Below, one piece after another: positions 1-13,800 of a DNA stretch of 64,000 nt. The position numbers and the translations under genes were made by a program. Every line of letters begins with the position of its first letter. Position 1 is the first letter of the stretch. Under the pieces are notes generated by a model. The model worked only from the letters and a program-made list of their open reading frames with translations, had not been told where the DNA came from and ran no database searches. The DNA lies in the NCBI RefSeq assembly GCF_041381155.1, contig NC_091142.1:3661778-3725777 (forward strand), in the 5' to 3' direction. This stretch comes from Argopecten irradians (lineage: Eukaryota; Mollusca; Bivalvia; Pectinida; Pectinidae).

Positions 1-39
1 GACGAACGATACTCACGATTTGAAAAAAATGGCGTTAAC

Positions 40-320
40 TCATGTAAATGTATGCCCAATTAGCACAAAAAATGATATAACTTGTTTTGCTTTTGATGGA
101 TGCTCAGTCAGTTTCATTCCATATAGGGCATGCTTTTTATAGGGACACAATTAATTATTTTTAATATTCTTATTTTGAATTGAAATAAACGCTCACACTT
201 TTAAATGTGGTAATATTCTATAGTAAATAACGTTTGCAACCGAAGAAAAATCTAAATTGTCTGCTCCTGGTTTTGATAGAGGAAGATGTGAAGCATCTTT
301 ATGCATTATACACATAAGAT
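40..320 (+). repeat. Interspersed repeat R1, copy in gene A intron
   Basis: Shares an ordered series of blocks with 54607-54915 and, in part, with the foldback arms near 44357-44580: a GCTTTTG(A/T)GGATGC block, CATATAGGGCAT, AATTA(A/T)TxxTTAAT, GCAAC(C/T)GAAGAAAAAT and TTGTCTGCTCCTG. The copies are clearly diverged. No coding capacity is seen. The rest of 1-757 is intron. Confidence 0.6.
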
Positions 321-757
321 GTCTGTGTTGTAAAAGGTTAACGCATTAATAAAGGTCCCTATAATTATTGTAATTTAGATTGATTAGATACTGAAAGCAT
401 ATTGCATCATAGCTAACTCATTAATTTTTATTCACGTAAACTTTTTTTATCTTATTTAGAAATTAGTTTTGGTGCTATGGTTTGATTAATCAATTTGAAT
501 ATATAGACTATTTTTATTTGAAATAGGAACAAAATTAATAAAGGAATGGAGCTTGATTTCATAATGCAATATGATTTTTTCTAATATACATAAGTCAAAA
601 CACCAATCAAGATAAATCCAGGAAAAAAATATGTAAACTAATCCATTTGTCATTATTATTTCCCTCATCTCTATGAATATCATTAACTCAGGTATGGTAT
701 TGAATTCCATAAAAACGAGCATCATATATCTGCTTCTAACACATTTACTCATTCCAG

Positions 758-3700
758 GTTTTATTTCCGGCTGAACGATGACGGGACTGTTGCCATGGTT
801 CACTATGACCACGCGGATGACGAGGAAGTGGTAGCGCTGAAGAAAGTACTGACCAGTACCCTGTCAGCAAAGGCTAACGTAAGTAATGGTCAAGACTGAC
901 TAGTACCTGTAAACCAAGGCTAATTTAGTTACAAATACGCAAACATATGGTGATTGAGTGGTTAAGAAAGATGGAAATGTGGGCTATGTTAACGCTTTCC
1001 AGATATTAGTTTTACAGTATGGTGAGATTGTAAGACGTAATCAAATAATTTAATATCTTAAACACACTTCTGAGAGTTAATACACAACTACTCTGCTTAT
1101 GCTTCATTTATCTTCGACGGTGAAGTTGATTGGATGTATTCGAAGCGACCTCATTAGAAAATATTTACATTTTGCCACTGCGACTCCCATTACTCTAATG
1201 ATAATCGTGATCTGCATTATGAGCCAATAAATGCAGCCTAGACTTGGTGTAGTCATATCTGCATAAATGAATGTGAGTCTTGTTTACTGACACCATGTTA
1301 GTCCGCGCGGCAAAATTGACATTTTAGTTGAATGAACCTTTTTGGTTATGAATCTTATGAAAAAATTCTTTTAAATGTCTGGATAATTGAAAGTAGACTG
1401 AAAAGCCATTGAAAAACATTGAAATTTTGTTATCTTTTCAATTTTTTATAGGGACTATTTTTATCACATTGGACTTGGCTGTTGAGGTTAAATGGCTGAA
1501 GTGGGAAATTCAAATGTTCAATCGCATCTAAATTATGTTTTACTTTGAACTAGAAAGTAAAACGTAAATATAACAATTAAAGGATTGTTAGATTGCATTT
1601 ATTGGAGATATAAATGCAATCTGTGTGGCAGATAAATATTGATAGCGCCCTGGGCGCTATTCTATTTATCTGCCACCTAGATTGCATTTATATCTCCAAT
1701 AAATGCAATCTAACAATCCTTTAATTGTTAAATAATATCTTCAAACCAAATATTACGGAAAGGTACACCATACAGACATAATACGAAATCCTTTGACAAG
1801 TAATCGTATTAATGTTTGTGAATTACAACATCAAATATATATCAATTGTCTTCTGATTTTTTTTACATTCACCTTCTGTATTCACAGATTCAGCGTACCC
1901 ACCAACGTGAGTTCAGTAACCGTGAAGTGGACCATGCCGGTGACCTTGAACACCAGTATAGCGTGACACGTGGTCCACAGGGGATGGTACTGAGGCGATC
2001 CCACAACAGTAGTGATGACGTCCACAGGAACCACAACAAAGTAAGGGAAACACCGTGATCTGACAAAGTAACACAGGATGTAGATCAAGGTGGTCTAGAA
2101 ACATTATTTGCTCACAATAGACCGAAGATCAAGTCAGGTATTTCAGATCATAATCGTCATGAAAATTAAAATTTGCAAATATATCGGAAATAAACATTTC
2201 TCATGGAAATTAGATTAGTTGGTTTTACTGTGATATGCCAGATAAGCCCGCTGTAGTGAAATGTATGTGAAATGTTCATACTCGGTTGTTGTCCATCATG
2301 TATGCCGAACCCTGGCTCTTGCCAGTGTAGTAAATATTTTTTTGTCTAAAACTAATCAAATCCCTCTTACATTAGTGTGTTTACGTCATTAGGTGTATGT
2401 TCTTGTCTAAATATACTATCACCAACTCCTCAGTGCCTATGTATTGCATCTCGTATCGATCAACGATTTGGAATTTCAACAGTATCAATCAAAATACTAA
2501 AATATGTCGTGGAATTTATTTCTTCTGCTTTTTATAGGTTCCATAATAATTATAGCACAATACATTGACGCCGTAGTTTCCTTCATGGATATGTAACAGA
2601 ATTAGCCTCATTGAATTGTCCATTTCAGATTATATGGATATAACTTTATACAATTACGAGATCGCTATTTTCGTTGACGCTAGTTTTTCACAATATAATA
2701 TGAATCATGTAATATTATCATAAACCAAAAACAAAATGACATTTGTCCATTGCAGACCATACATTACAATAGCCTGGGAACAGTTAAGTATGTTTTGGCA
2801 GATGACACCATCAGACTGCGACAGTCAAAGTCTAGAAATATAAGGTAGGGAAATCATCGTTACTGAGGCTTATAGATTACTGTAGGCTATTGTTTCTTTA
2901 TATATTTGTACTTGTCATACGAATCACCGGGATTTTCGATTAAATGCAAATAAAATTTACAATATACTTCGTAGAGATGAACCAGTTGAATATTGTTATT
3001 GATTTATTGTGTACACTCTAGTTGATGCGATCCCCTACAAATCTATATCATTCTTATAATTGTTTTAGTTTACATTTTAAAGAAACCTTAGCATACAATG
3101 TAAAATTTTCAAAATTGTGATGTTTCTAGTTAATTGGCGACAATTAATCGTGTAGACACCAATTTCAGTACCAATGCTCTGAATGCCGTCCCGATACAAG
3201 ACTGGTCGTCCGGAGGTGAGTATGCAAGTATATCTTATTATACGCGTATAGCCGATATCAATAACGAATAATTCCTTAGCTTCATTGGAAAATGACAATG
3301 ATATCGGATTATTCCATCACAATACAAGGGGTGTGAGTATTTATGAATTTAGAATACCAGTCGCCGCTTTGTGTTCAGGAACTGATGATTTCCTAAACTT
3401 GGTACATTGTAGTCCTTTTATCCGATTTTTAGTTACAGGGGAATAGCAATCATAACCAGCTTAAGATCTTACATAAGAAAAGTAACAATAGATAGATAAA
3501 CAGAGTATACAAACTGTTATGTAGAATCACAAATAATAATATTCTATTCACATTTTTTTGTAACAGATTTTCCGCAAATTTCCTCAAATGCAGTTTCCAA
3601 GCTTCAGCTGACAAAGAAAAGGTAAACAGTCATGCATTATTGTTTTGTAACTACAATTCTTTACTAGAGTTTGTTATGTCATTACATGTATTATATTAGC

Positions 3701-6700
3701 CTTTTCTGCAACTCTCAGACAATCTACATGGTGGTTATAAATGGTCCCCGACGGGTTTAAAAAAAACGAAAAAAAAACAAACAAAAAACACAACTATATT
3801 GCAAAACGTATCATTAATTCATTTTTATATGATATATAGCTAACAACTCCAATACTTTGTCTTACCATCAGGATATTTCCGATTGAATTTGACAATACCC
3901 CAAACCTTGCTTTATTAGCCAGTGACAGCGTTTTGATCAAATGGGTACGTATTATATACAGTGTATAACTTTCATCTAATCCATTTTATTACTTCCAGTC
4001 TGACTAGAGGGATTAATGAAGATAATTATAATTAATTAGTCATTTTTATGTATACTTGTATACTTTCCTTTTCTAATAATAAACAATGAACATGAACAAT
4101 GGAAATTCTTTATGTTAAAATTAACTACATACTAATGTTATAATTAAATCATATACTTACATACCAACATAAGATTAAATAATATATAGCATAATAAAGT
4201 GATTGTTTACATTTTGGTTTTTTGGACTTTGCGCTCCTTCCGCTGGATTAAAAAATCTCATACAAACAGATTGGGGTAAGTTTGTTTGACATTTAAGAAA
4301 CTGACATAGCTAGCTCTTAATTCTTATACTAAATACAACGCGCACGAATTCCGTACAATGAAATTAGGTTTCTTTATATGAATCAAAAGGTTAAGATGAT
4401 AATTATGTAAATGATAACGACTTTTTATCTGATTTCATTGTTAAAAGCAAGCTTCATAAGATCTTGTTTATTACGATTTACTAATTCAGAAAGATAGTAT
4501 TTTGTACATGTATTATCGTAATAATTGACTCCTATGTGAATCTTTATCATACTTAAGCTTTGCCATTGTTTTTTACATGGATTCATGCTACAGAAGGTCA
4601 ATAAAACAACGCTGCAGCAGATTGGGGAAGAAATGGAATCTGCTCTCAAATGTATTCGGGCTTTCCCAGACAAACGTGAGTACAATACGATCTACGTTAT
4701 CCATCCTTATAAACACATTGATTACCATAGATTAGTATATAAGTATTCATGATGAAACGGCAAGGGGATAATATATACAGATATTATATATAATCATTAT
4801 ATTATTTTGAGGGTTGAGATGATTTGTTTACTAGTGCTCACATTCGTTATGTGCATATATTCACTAGACTTGTCAGAAAAAAAGGTCCTACAGATCAATT
4901 GTAAAGACTGAAAATAATACTAGGGCTAAAGGTAATTCATATGGAATTACATGCAACGATGAGAACGAAATCATAATCATATCACTTTGCATATTTTCCA
5001 AATATTGGAACCACATTCGAGATAAATTCGAATCACATTCGAGATTAACTCATGCTTTAATAATAACGAAGATTGCTAGATTAGTTCTTACTCTGCACAA
5101 ATGTCACAGTCATTTTGTCTTGTATAGTTTGCAAAAATCGCCTAAGATGCTACATTAGACTGAAATTATGTCGCTAAATCAGTTTGCCAGATTGTGACGG
5201 CAAACATATGACAAATGCCAAGATTTGTCGGAGTCTAATTGGCGTTCTGTTTAGATTATAATACTCATTCTACAAAGTAACTTAAATACGTTATTATATA
5301 TATATAATAGATTCTGCGAATAGGACGGCATGCGTACGACAACTCCGGACTATTGTGTATGGCTTACATGATGATGACTACGAGACACTGGTCACTCAGG
5401 CCTTGGCTGTGGTCTGTGACGTCAACGATACCGTCTGTGCTGACCAGCGGTCACTGTTTATTGATTTCGTGGGAGGAAAGGGAGATGAGTTTTCTCAGAG
5501 GCTGCTGCTACGGTACTTGACGCTGAGCGAAGAAGAATCCAACGAAAAAGAGGCATTCAGAATCCTGTTTCATATAATCAACTTAGAATCGCCATTAGCT
5601 GTAAGTAAAGCAAAAAAATATCATGTATTTTTTTTCCTTCCAATTATTAGCATGTTTAGATGTATATATAATACAGTAATGTAATATATAATTATTGTAT
5701 ACCTTCTTTTTTTCTTCTTCGCGTTGTCTTTAAAGTCAATAGAAATGATATAGTTTCACATTATAATTTGTTTCATTTACGTGTCTTTACAGCTTGAGGA
5801 CTCGTTCAGATCTTCATAATTACTTTCCATCTCCTCTAAATTGTCAACTGATGATGTATCATATTATGATACAAACGATCATAACTATAGGACTGGAATA
5901 TTCTACTACATTAATAATAAACTAGGTATTTTATAAAAATGGGTGTTTAACATTGAATAAATTAATCAGGTAAAAAAGAAGTTTTATGTTGGTAGAAAAA
6001 TGTATTGTCAATTAAATTACTTATTACTTGATTGACGTTGATTGTTGTTATTTCAGGAACTGATGTTGAAGATCGAACACATTTGTTTTGGAAAGGACAA
6101 CGAGCTTCATGGTAAGAGCGTATCCCTTTTCCCTAAGTGTTTTGATAATAATAAGATCATTTCCAAATCAATTTTTAATGATACATATTTAATGCTTATA
6201 TTATCATATACTCGTGAATTGTGAATGTTTAGGAAGTGAGATTTTGACGAAGACCCAAAGGAGAGCTTGTTTAACGCTGGGATCCCTAGCTAAAGTCATC
6301 AGGAAGACAGATTCAGAGAGAGCTAATGTCATCCTTTCAAAAATGGAAGCTTGGATTGGCCTTCATAACGAAAGTACGTATTTCGACCGTATATGTCAGA
6401 ATTTCTCGTTGGATGCATATTATCCTTAGAAGTCTTACCGAATGACTATGTTTTTTTATAATGTGGAACATACGACAATGTACTGGCAAGGAATGTAAAT
6501 TGGGTAAATATGGAATCATCGCATGTCGCTTTGTCTCCACTTAACAGATAAGATATCTCGTTTCAGCTAAATCAGCACCAATTCTTAAACAAAGAAGGAA
6601 GCGATCCGTGACAGAGGTGGATCACCCCAGAATGAACCACATCGTCACTAAACTGGTGTTCATCAACTCCCTGGGGAACTCAGGAATGGAGCGATCTTTG

Positions 6701-7877
6701 GATCACATCCTATCTTATCTACAACCCAACCAGGGGACATCTGCCTGGAGACGAGCTGCTGTTCTCGGTCTTAGGCAATTTAAGTGTAACAAGGTACGAA
6801 GCAGAAACTAATGCATCATGCAGAACACCAAAGTATAAAAATGCCTCCCTCGCCCTTTACCAAATGCGTCAAATGTCGAAGTAGCATATACTAGAAGCTT
6901 TTTACTTACGGTAGATCGATACGAAAACTAGAGATTTGGTAAATGCCAACAATAAATTGTAAACATAAGATTTTATTTCGAAATAACGTTTCAAAAATAA
7001 GTAGATTAATATATGCTTAATTCTATGATTCATATCAAAAGGTTCAAGATGAATTTCGCCTAGCTTTTCTTGTGTTTCTATGTACCTATAGATGGCAAAG
7101 AGGTCTAAAATTTGTGAAAGAGATATTTATACTGTTTAAAGTTTATATACATTCTTCCTCTGGAGAACTAGTATTAGGAAGTCTAGGATTTGTGTTGTTA
7201 TTTGTTTCGATGAAAATGACGTCATGTTTATGTGTTTTAACAAGTAAGTGTAATTTTAAAACAATATGACGTAAAAAATTAAGTTCTTAACATGAGGACA
7301 TTATACATGTAGTTATTAATTTCCAAATGAGATGAAATTATAAATTTATTTCAGAGTGCCAACGCCTTACTACACACGGCTTTGTACGATGACCATGATT
7401 TAGTGAAGGAACTCTCACTGAAGGCATTTACCCATCACCCGAGAGGGAAGACTCTTCTCCCGGAACACTATGATATGGTACTAACGTAAGTAATCTTTTA
7501 TTTATTTATTTTTATATTTTTCATTTTGTATATTTTTATTTGTGGCGTTTTGACATTATTTTATCAATATCTGTTTTTTTTATATAAGTAGTGATTTGTA
7601 TAGTATTTGGATGGAAAATATTGTCTAAAGAATGCTATGTAAATATTCTTTCATGAGAGATTGATGAATTACAACGTATTACTGGATTATCACAGGAAAA
7701 ACTACTCATATCCAGCTCTCATGAGGCTTAAACGAGGGGTCATCGACATTGACCTGACGGGCGGGTTCCGGATGGCTATTACCATACCGGGGATCAACTG
7801 GGATAAAGAGATCGGAACTAGCGATGTTGGAGCTGCGTTTGGACTCACAATAAGGAATAGGATGGAGCTAGAACTAA
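758..7877 (+). other. Gene A module 1: vitellogenin_N / MTP-like lipid-transfer domain (13 exons)
   Basis: The first exon reads FYFRLNDDGTVAMVHYDH and then EEVVALKKVL, the pattern of the N-terminal beta-barrel of large lipid transfer proteins. Helical-domain signatures follow: CVRQLRTIVYGL (exon 5311-5600), RACLTLGSLAKVI (exon 6233-6373), and NSLGNSGMERSL with WRRAAVLGLRQF (exon 6567-6793). The next exon has DHDLVKELSLKAFTHHP, as in the alpha-superhelix of vitellogenin, apolipophorin and MTP. In that family this region builds the lipid-binding cavity. The family assignment rests on motif memory without an alignment, but several independent motifs occur in the family's order. The short exons 3169-3215 and 3567-3621 were chosen because only they keep the phase. 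A furin-type site RRKR lies inside at 6593-6604. Confidence 0.75.
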
Positions 7878-10800
7878 GTAAGCTTCTGGTTGTTTAATTT
7901 TGCTTCAACAATTTTTGGGTATTGTATAAATATGTCCAAATTAATTACAAGCAACATTTAAAAGAAGAAAATTCAAAGAAAGACTGATCGTGATAACCCA
8001 ACGCTTTAACAGAAAACTGCTCTCAGCATGATATGCATACAAGAAAGCCATATGATTTATTTTGACATATTTAGTTATAACAAAACAGTAACCGATCATT
8101 GCTTCTGAACTGGTTACAAATGATTCTTTTATGTGTGTTTTTCAGTTTGGGAGTAATTATCAATACAAATCTAAGTTGCCTTTGCTAATATTTCGAGTTT
8201 GCCCTATGTATTCTTGACATTGTCCCTATCTATATTTCCACAGAGCCTCTCCAGGGTCACTTTCTGATCGATTCATACAATACAGCCTTTATAAAAGCTT
8301 ACTGTGGTATGTTGAACATCAACGTCGACGTGTTTAATGCTTTAACATGTTATCAAGGACACATTGGATACGACTTAAACGTTCTCAAGGTAATCTAAAT
8401 GAAGACAGTGGCTTAATAGAGACATAAGTCATTAACTGGATGTTAGAACCGAGCCAAACCACGTTCTGGGATAGTTTAATCTTGTAACGAGCATTCCCAT
8501 TGGCTTAAATATGTGCATAACGTAAACAATGACGTTGTCGTTTATAACGTCATATTTGATTGGTCGATATGGCAGCGTAATAATTTTAGAGAAAAGAGTC
8601 CATTAGTAAAAGTGCAGTTACAAGTTTATACTCAGATGTTTGTATTTCCATAACATATATATTATATCCACGATTACCGTTATACGAATGTTTATATTAT
8701 ATTGTCACACAATAACACTTTGACTAGCATTTGGTCAATATCATATGATCCAGTAGGCAACCATATGCTGTCGACAGCTACGATATAATATAACTGAAAA
8801 AAGATGATTGTTATTTACAATTATTTAAATTATTTGCTATGCTGTTTGCCTTTCTAGGATTTTGGTATCAATGGTGTAAAAGAATTGGTGAATATATTTG
8901 ATACCATCATGAAAAACACAATAGATCCAATCAAAAAAGCTGTAAACGATTTCAAAACCATGGTACAGACGTTTAGAGACGGAGGTATTCAGAAACTGTT
9001 CAACAGCCTCGTCAGTGCTGTGAAGAATCTTCCTCAGGTGATTAAGGCAGCCGCAGACAAGTTTGTGGCACTGATGAAGAAGGTTGCGGACTTCGGTGGC
9101 TTACCCTGGCTTGATGACATCAAACGAATCGTGGTCCGCGTTAAAACATTTATTGAAGATGTCAGAGACGACATTATGGGATTTTATAATGTGAGTTGAA
9201 AATTAGATAATCATTTATTTATCTATTTTGTGATATTTATCCTTGTTTATACTGTTTGTCAAACAGATATAAACAACAGTGTAAATATTAAATAAATACA
9301 ACAAAAAATAGGAAAAAATCAAATAAAAATGTTTAATTGATTTTTTTCATCAAGTTTTTTTTTCTTATCCGACTCTCGTTTATTAAGTTCAAATTAGAAG
9401 AATGTTCATTTTATTAAAAAAAAATATTTGAATTCTGTTATATTAATGTGTTAATTCAGTTATTTCTATTGATATAATATATTTTTCTTTGCCAGACCAT
9501 AGTTGATGCTGTAACGATCACACTACCATATATAGGCAAGCAGCTGATGGACTCCATCGCTACCATTGTTTCCTCTGTCAAGTCTGTACTGTCCAACCCA
9601 TCACAAGCCATGTCCGGAATGACGAAGGCACTAATGAAGTAAAACCAATCTTGATTCATATAATCACTAAGACTTTGAGACTGACACATGGTGCTCATTT
9701 AAAGAAAGTATTTGTCTACTTTATCAAGGACATCATATTTTGATTATACAAGATACCATATTTCTAGTTTCTTACGTCTATCAAATGCTTGTGTTGTTCA
9801 ACCGTTTACATAATTATATTTAAGGAGAAAAATTAGATAGGCCTATCCTGCTGTCTAATGCTTTTAACTGTAAATAATATGTCAATAAAATTTGTTGAAA
9901 TTGAAATTGAAATTGAACATAATTATATATTCTAGAAAGAAACCAATATATTCTATATATCTATATATTTTCAGCATCAAAATGGCTATATCTATGTTCT
10001 TAGACGTGAAAACTCAAGTGCTCGACGCATGTTTTTTCATGAAAGGTATAACTTTTCTATATAAGGCAAAAATGGTATAAAATCCAATGGAATGTTAATG
10101 AATGTGAGTGCAGGTACATTGAAGTGTTTTTGTCAGGTTTTCAAGAGATTTAATGTGTAACTTTGTTTCACTTTAGTTTTAGTTTGAGCTTGATGGTAAC
10201 AATCGAATTTTTTCGAACAATCTTACAATGAACCGTATATTTCTTTTTTTTTTAATTTTTAAAGAATGACATGAATATGTGAATTTTATAAAGCTTTCTG
10301 TATGTTGTTATAAAAAGGTAAAACTCCATACTGGATGACCATTGGTGACGAGGTTGCCGGAATCATATCTGACGTCCAAGACTTCATAGACCGATTGACA
10401 AAACCCGGATCTGATGGCATAGTTGGTTCTACTATTGAACACGTGTCCATGAAGGTGTCCGATGGTATACAGCACATGGTATGTACAAAATATATTTACT
10501 TACTGGAGTTGTTTAGTTTTTTTTCAAACGTAAATATTTTAATCGAAGGCAAATGGAATATATAAATATAAGATCATAAATAAAGCTTAAATTACTGTAA
10601 CTTCACAGAAGCATATCTTAGCACTGTATACATGTCTTCATAAACAGGTCTTCAAACAAAAATCCCAACATAATTGTACAGAAATTTTCACCGAAGATGA
10701 TGTAGTCAAACAATAATAAATGATATTGCAGTACTGTATAACATTCATGTTTTTGATATACTAAAAAACGTTGTTAACACGATTGCAGGAAGAACAGGTT

Positions 10801-13800
10801 GACATTATCAAGGCGGAGCTGATTGAAGACTTCAAAGATGCGATGGGGCCTCTCAATTCTTTATATGAAGTCGCCAAACCTGTCATAGACACGTTTAATT
10901 CAGTAATGGATGTGGTTCAGGGAATCAAGTCTACATATGAATTTCTGCGTGACACGTATGTGTTAAATTCTATTCAATGAATATTTAGAATAAAAGCTCT
11001 TACCATCTAATGATATCGATGCGAGGGATTCGAATCGATACAAGGGAAGGGATTCGCGATCCCTCAACGACGTTGGTAAAATAGAATTTACCGTTGATTA
11101 GTTATTGTGACTTCATAATTTGACGTGATTTTGTGACGTACCATACATTATCACGTCTCGTCATACGCAAATTAATTTGTCTTATGTTCCAGTCAATATT
11201 CGCGTTTTATAGTAAACGCTTTTTAACATCTAAATATCCTCAATACCTTTGAGGTTTAATTATTTTGAATAAGTCATTGAGGTTTTAATTAGGAATTGAT
11301 TTTTTTGCTTTAAGGTATTTTTACAATAAAACAAAGGCATCTCAGGCGCATTTATATCTTAGACAGTTGTTACGTTTGACTAATCACTGCCGCTTTTAAA
11401 ATTGCCTGCGAAATCATTTTTCGTGTATGACGTCATGATACTCGACGCATAATTCTTTTAGATTACGATAGAAATGGAAACCTCAAACATCTAATCGGTA
11501 GCGATTAGTATAAAAATTAATTTAACTTTTATTACTGTATTTGTTTTTATTGGATAAAATTTATCGTATAAACAACTGAACTATATTAATAATAAGAAAT
11601 CTGGTGACAAGCACTTTAACATGTTTTCATATTTGTTTGCTCAGGATCATCAAAGCCAAGTCAATGATTCAGAAGATTTTTGGTCCTAAATTCAATATAA
11701 AATTCCCTACACGTCGCCGTGAAGAAGACGCTACGTGTGGACAGGGTGTGTGGCCTACAGACTCCGCGGGAATGTACAATACCACGGGGGTCGACGTCAT
11801 TCTCAATAAGAGATCGACGGTAAGTATATTTTGTTTTTTCATTATTTATCAATTATGGACCTTTGTTAAGGTCGATATGGCACTAGTAAAATTACATAGT
11901 CACTTAGGACGTAAATTAAGATTAATTGAGATTCTACTAGGTTGGTATTTGTATTTATTGAATCAATAAGTGACCGCTGTTAATGTCAATATGTCATTTT
12001 ACCCACGAATGAGTGTAATGAGTTATGCCCAATCGTTGCGACCTTTCAAATGTAATAATGACACACGTATTAGAAATGTTCGGGTAATAATCCTAGTTAT
12101 AAAAATGCATTAAAACCAGTTTTATCCTCATAAAAAAAAACAACAAAGCTTTTGGCGAAGTGATTACTTGTTCTTATTTTTTGACCAATGCATCTTACAA
12201 ATGTCATCACATGTGTTTCCATAACCTGAAAAAATATCAACAACTGATTTTCGATCAGAAATTTACATTTCACTAAACTTAAAAACAATTTAGTTTTTTT
12301 TCTTAATGATATTTTTGTAACTATTAAATGTTAATTAGTAATATGATCATACGTTTGGTTGTTAACATTAGTTTAAAAAGAACAACATAATAACATATTT
12401 GTTTAATTAAATTACAGGTTCCATGTCCGGTAAATGGAATGGTATACAAGAAGTCCGCAACACAGCTTCTTATAAGACCCGCGGACGCTGACTTTCAGAG
12501 GTTCGAGATAGTTATAGATAATGTCGAACCGGACAGACTTGTCTCCACATATGGAACATTTTTCGAAGCAGGCAGCAAAATAGGCAGAGCAGGAAGTTCA
12601 GCATGCATGCCCAATTTTATCCACTTGGCAATGCGAGTCAGAACTCCAGGTCCTCCAAAACCAGACGAAGAATACAGCTATGTAGACCCATCTCCATATT
12701 TGGATCGACTCATGCCAATGCCCCAGTGGATAGAAGAATGCAACGAAATGTCTTTGATAATAATGAACAAAGTTATTGAAGTAGGAGCAATAGATGAGGA
12801 GGGAGCTGAAAAAGAGACAGAGGAGATTGATAGCAGTATTAAAGACAATGAAATCAATAACATGGATCCAGCCAAGGAACCGGCATATACACCGGAAATC
12901 AACTCAGACTCATCGCAAAACGTCGGGAGTGGTTTTCTGAGTGGAATGAAAGATTCACTTTCTTCATTTTCTGATCTGAAAAACATGTTTTCTGGAGATG
13001 AGTAAGAGTTAAAATTACAGTTTGTTAATACTTTTCGATTTCGAATTTTTATTTCGGTAGTTATAGCACGGAGCTTAAGTTGTATAATTAACGTAGTTTT
13101 CTTTGTTTAAATCTGGGTATTTTATCCCTTAGAAGATTGTATAATATCTTTATTTGTTTATGTAACTTGTTGTTTAAACTCTTAGAAATCTGTTTTATTA
13201 TTTTCGTTTAATTTGTTTATTCTCAGCATGAAAGTACCAAACATCCTGGAAATCATAGACCTCAAACAGTTTACGGTATCGAAAGTGACTGACATTCTAA
13301 GTCCTGAACTAGCGACGGATTTCAAAAACATCATTCAGAAACTGTCTGGGACAATGACCACGATGCCTTCCCTTCCTATTGGATCATTATCAATTCCACA
13401 ACTACGGAACGTTCTCGGTGGTGCAGCAGAGGGACTAGGAGACAAGTACTCGATGATCAACAAGCTGTTCTCAATGACGGAAAGTAGTAAGTGTCGTGTA
13501 TGATCACTGCTTTTATCTTTGACAGATATTTGTGAGTTTCCAGTTTGAAAATTGCAAACTATCTTATATTTTACAAATAGTCACACACTTTTATAAGTAA
13601 CTTCATTACGTTATTTAAGTAGTTATCACTGATTCATCACAACGTTTATTTCATCACTATGTAATCAGATAATTATACATATGTGTAGTTGTAAGATTTT
13701 CTCTTGATCGATATTTGGAACAAAATTATATAAAACATATTAAAGTTTGTTATTACGTATCCGTCTTTATAAACCTACAGTACTATGGCATATATTTCAT

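Noticed and set aside
3567..3621. Alternative reading of this exon directly after 2756-2844
   Set aside because: It would put the next exon in a frame that stops. Adding exon 3169-3215 fixes every junction and gives the better protein sequence.
11040..11600. Possible gene in the intron before exon 11645
   Set aside because: Only short frames with frequent stops and no splice-consistent exon.
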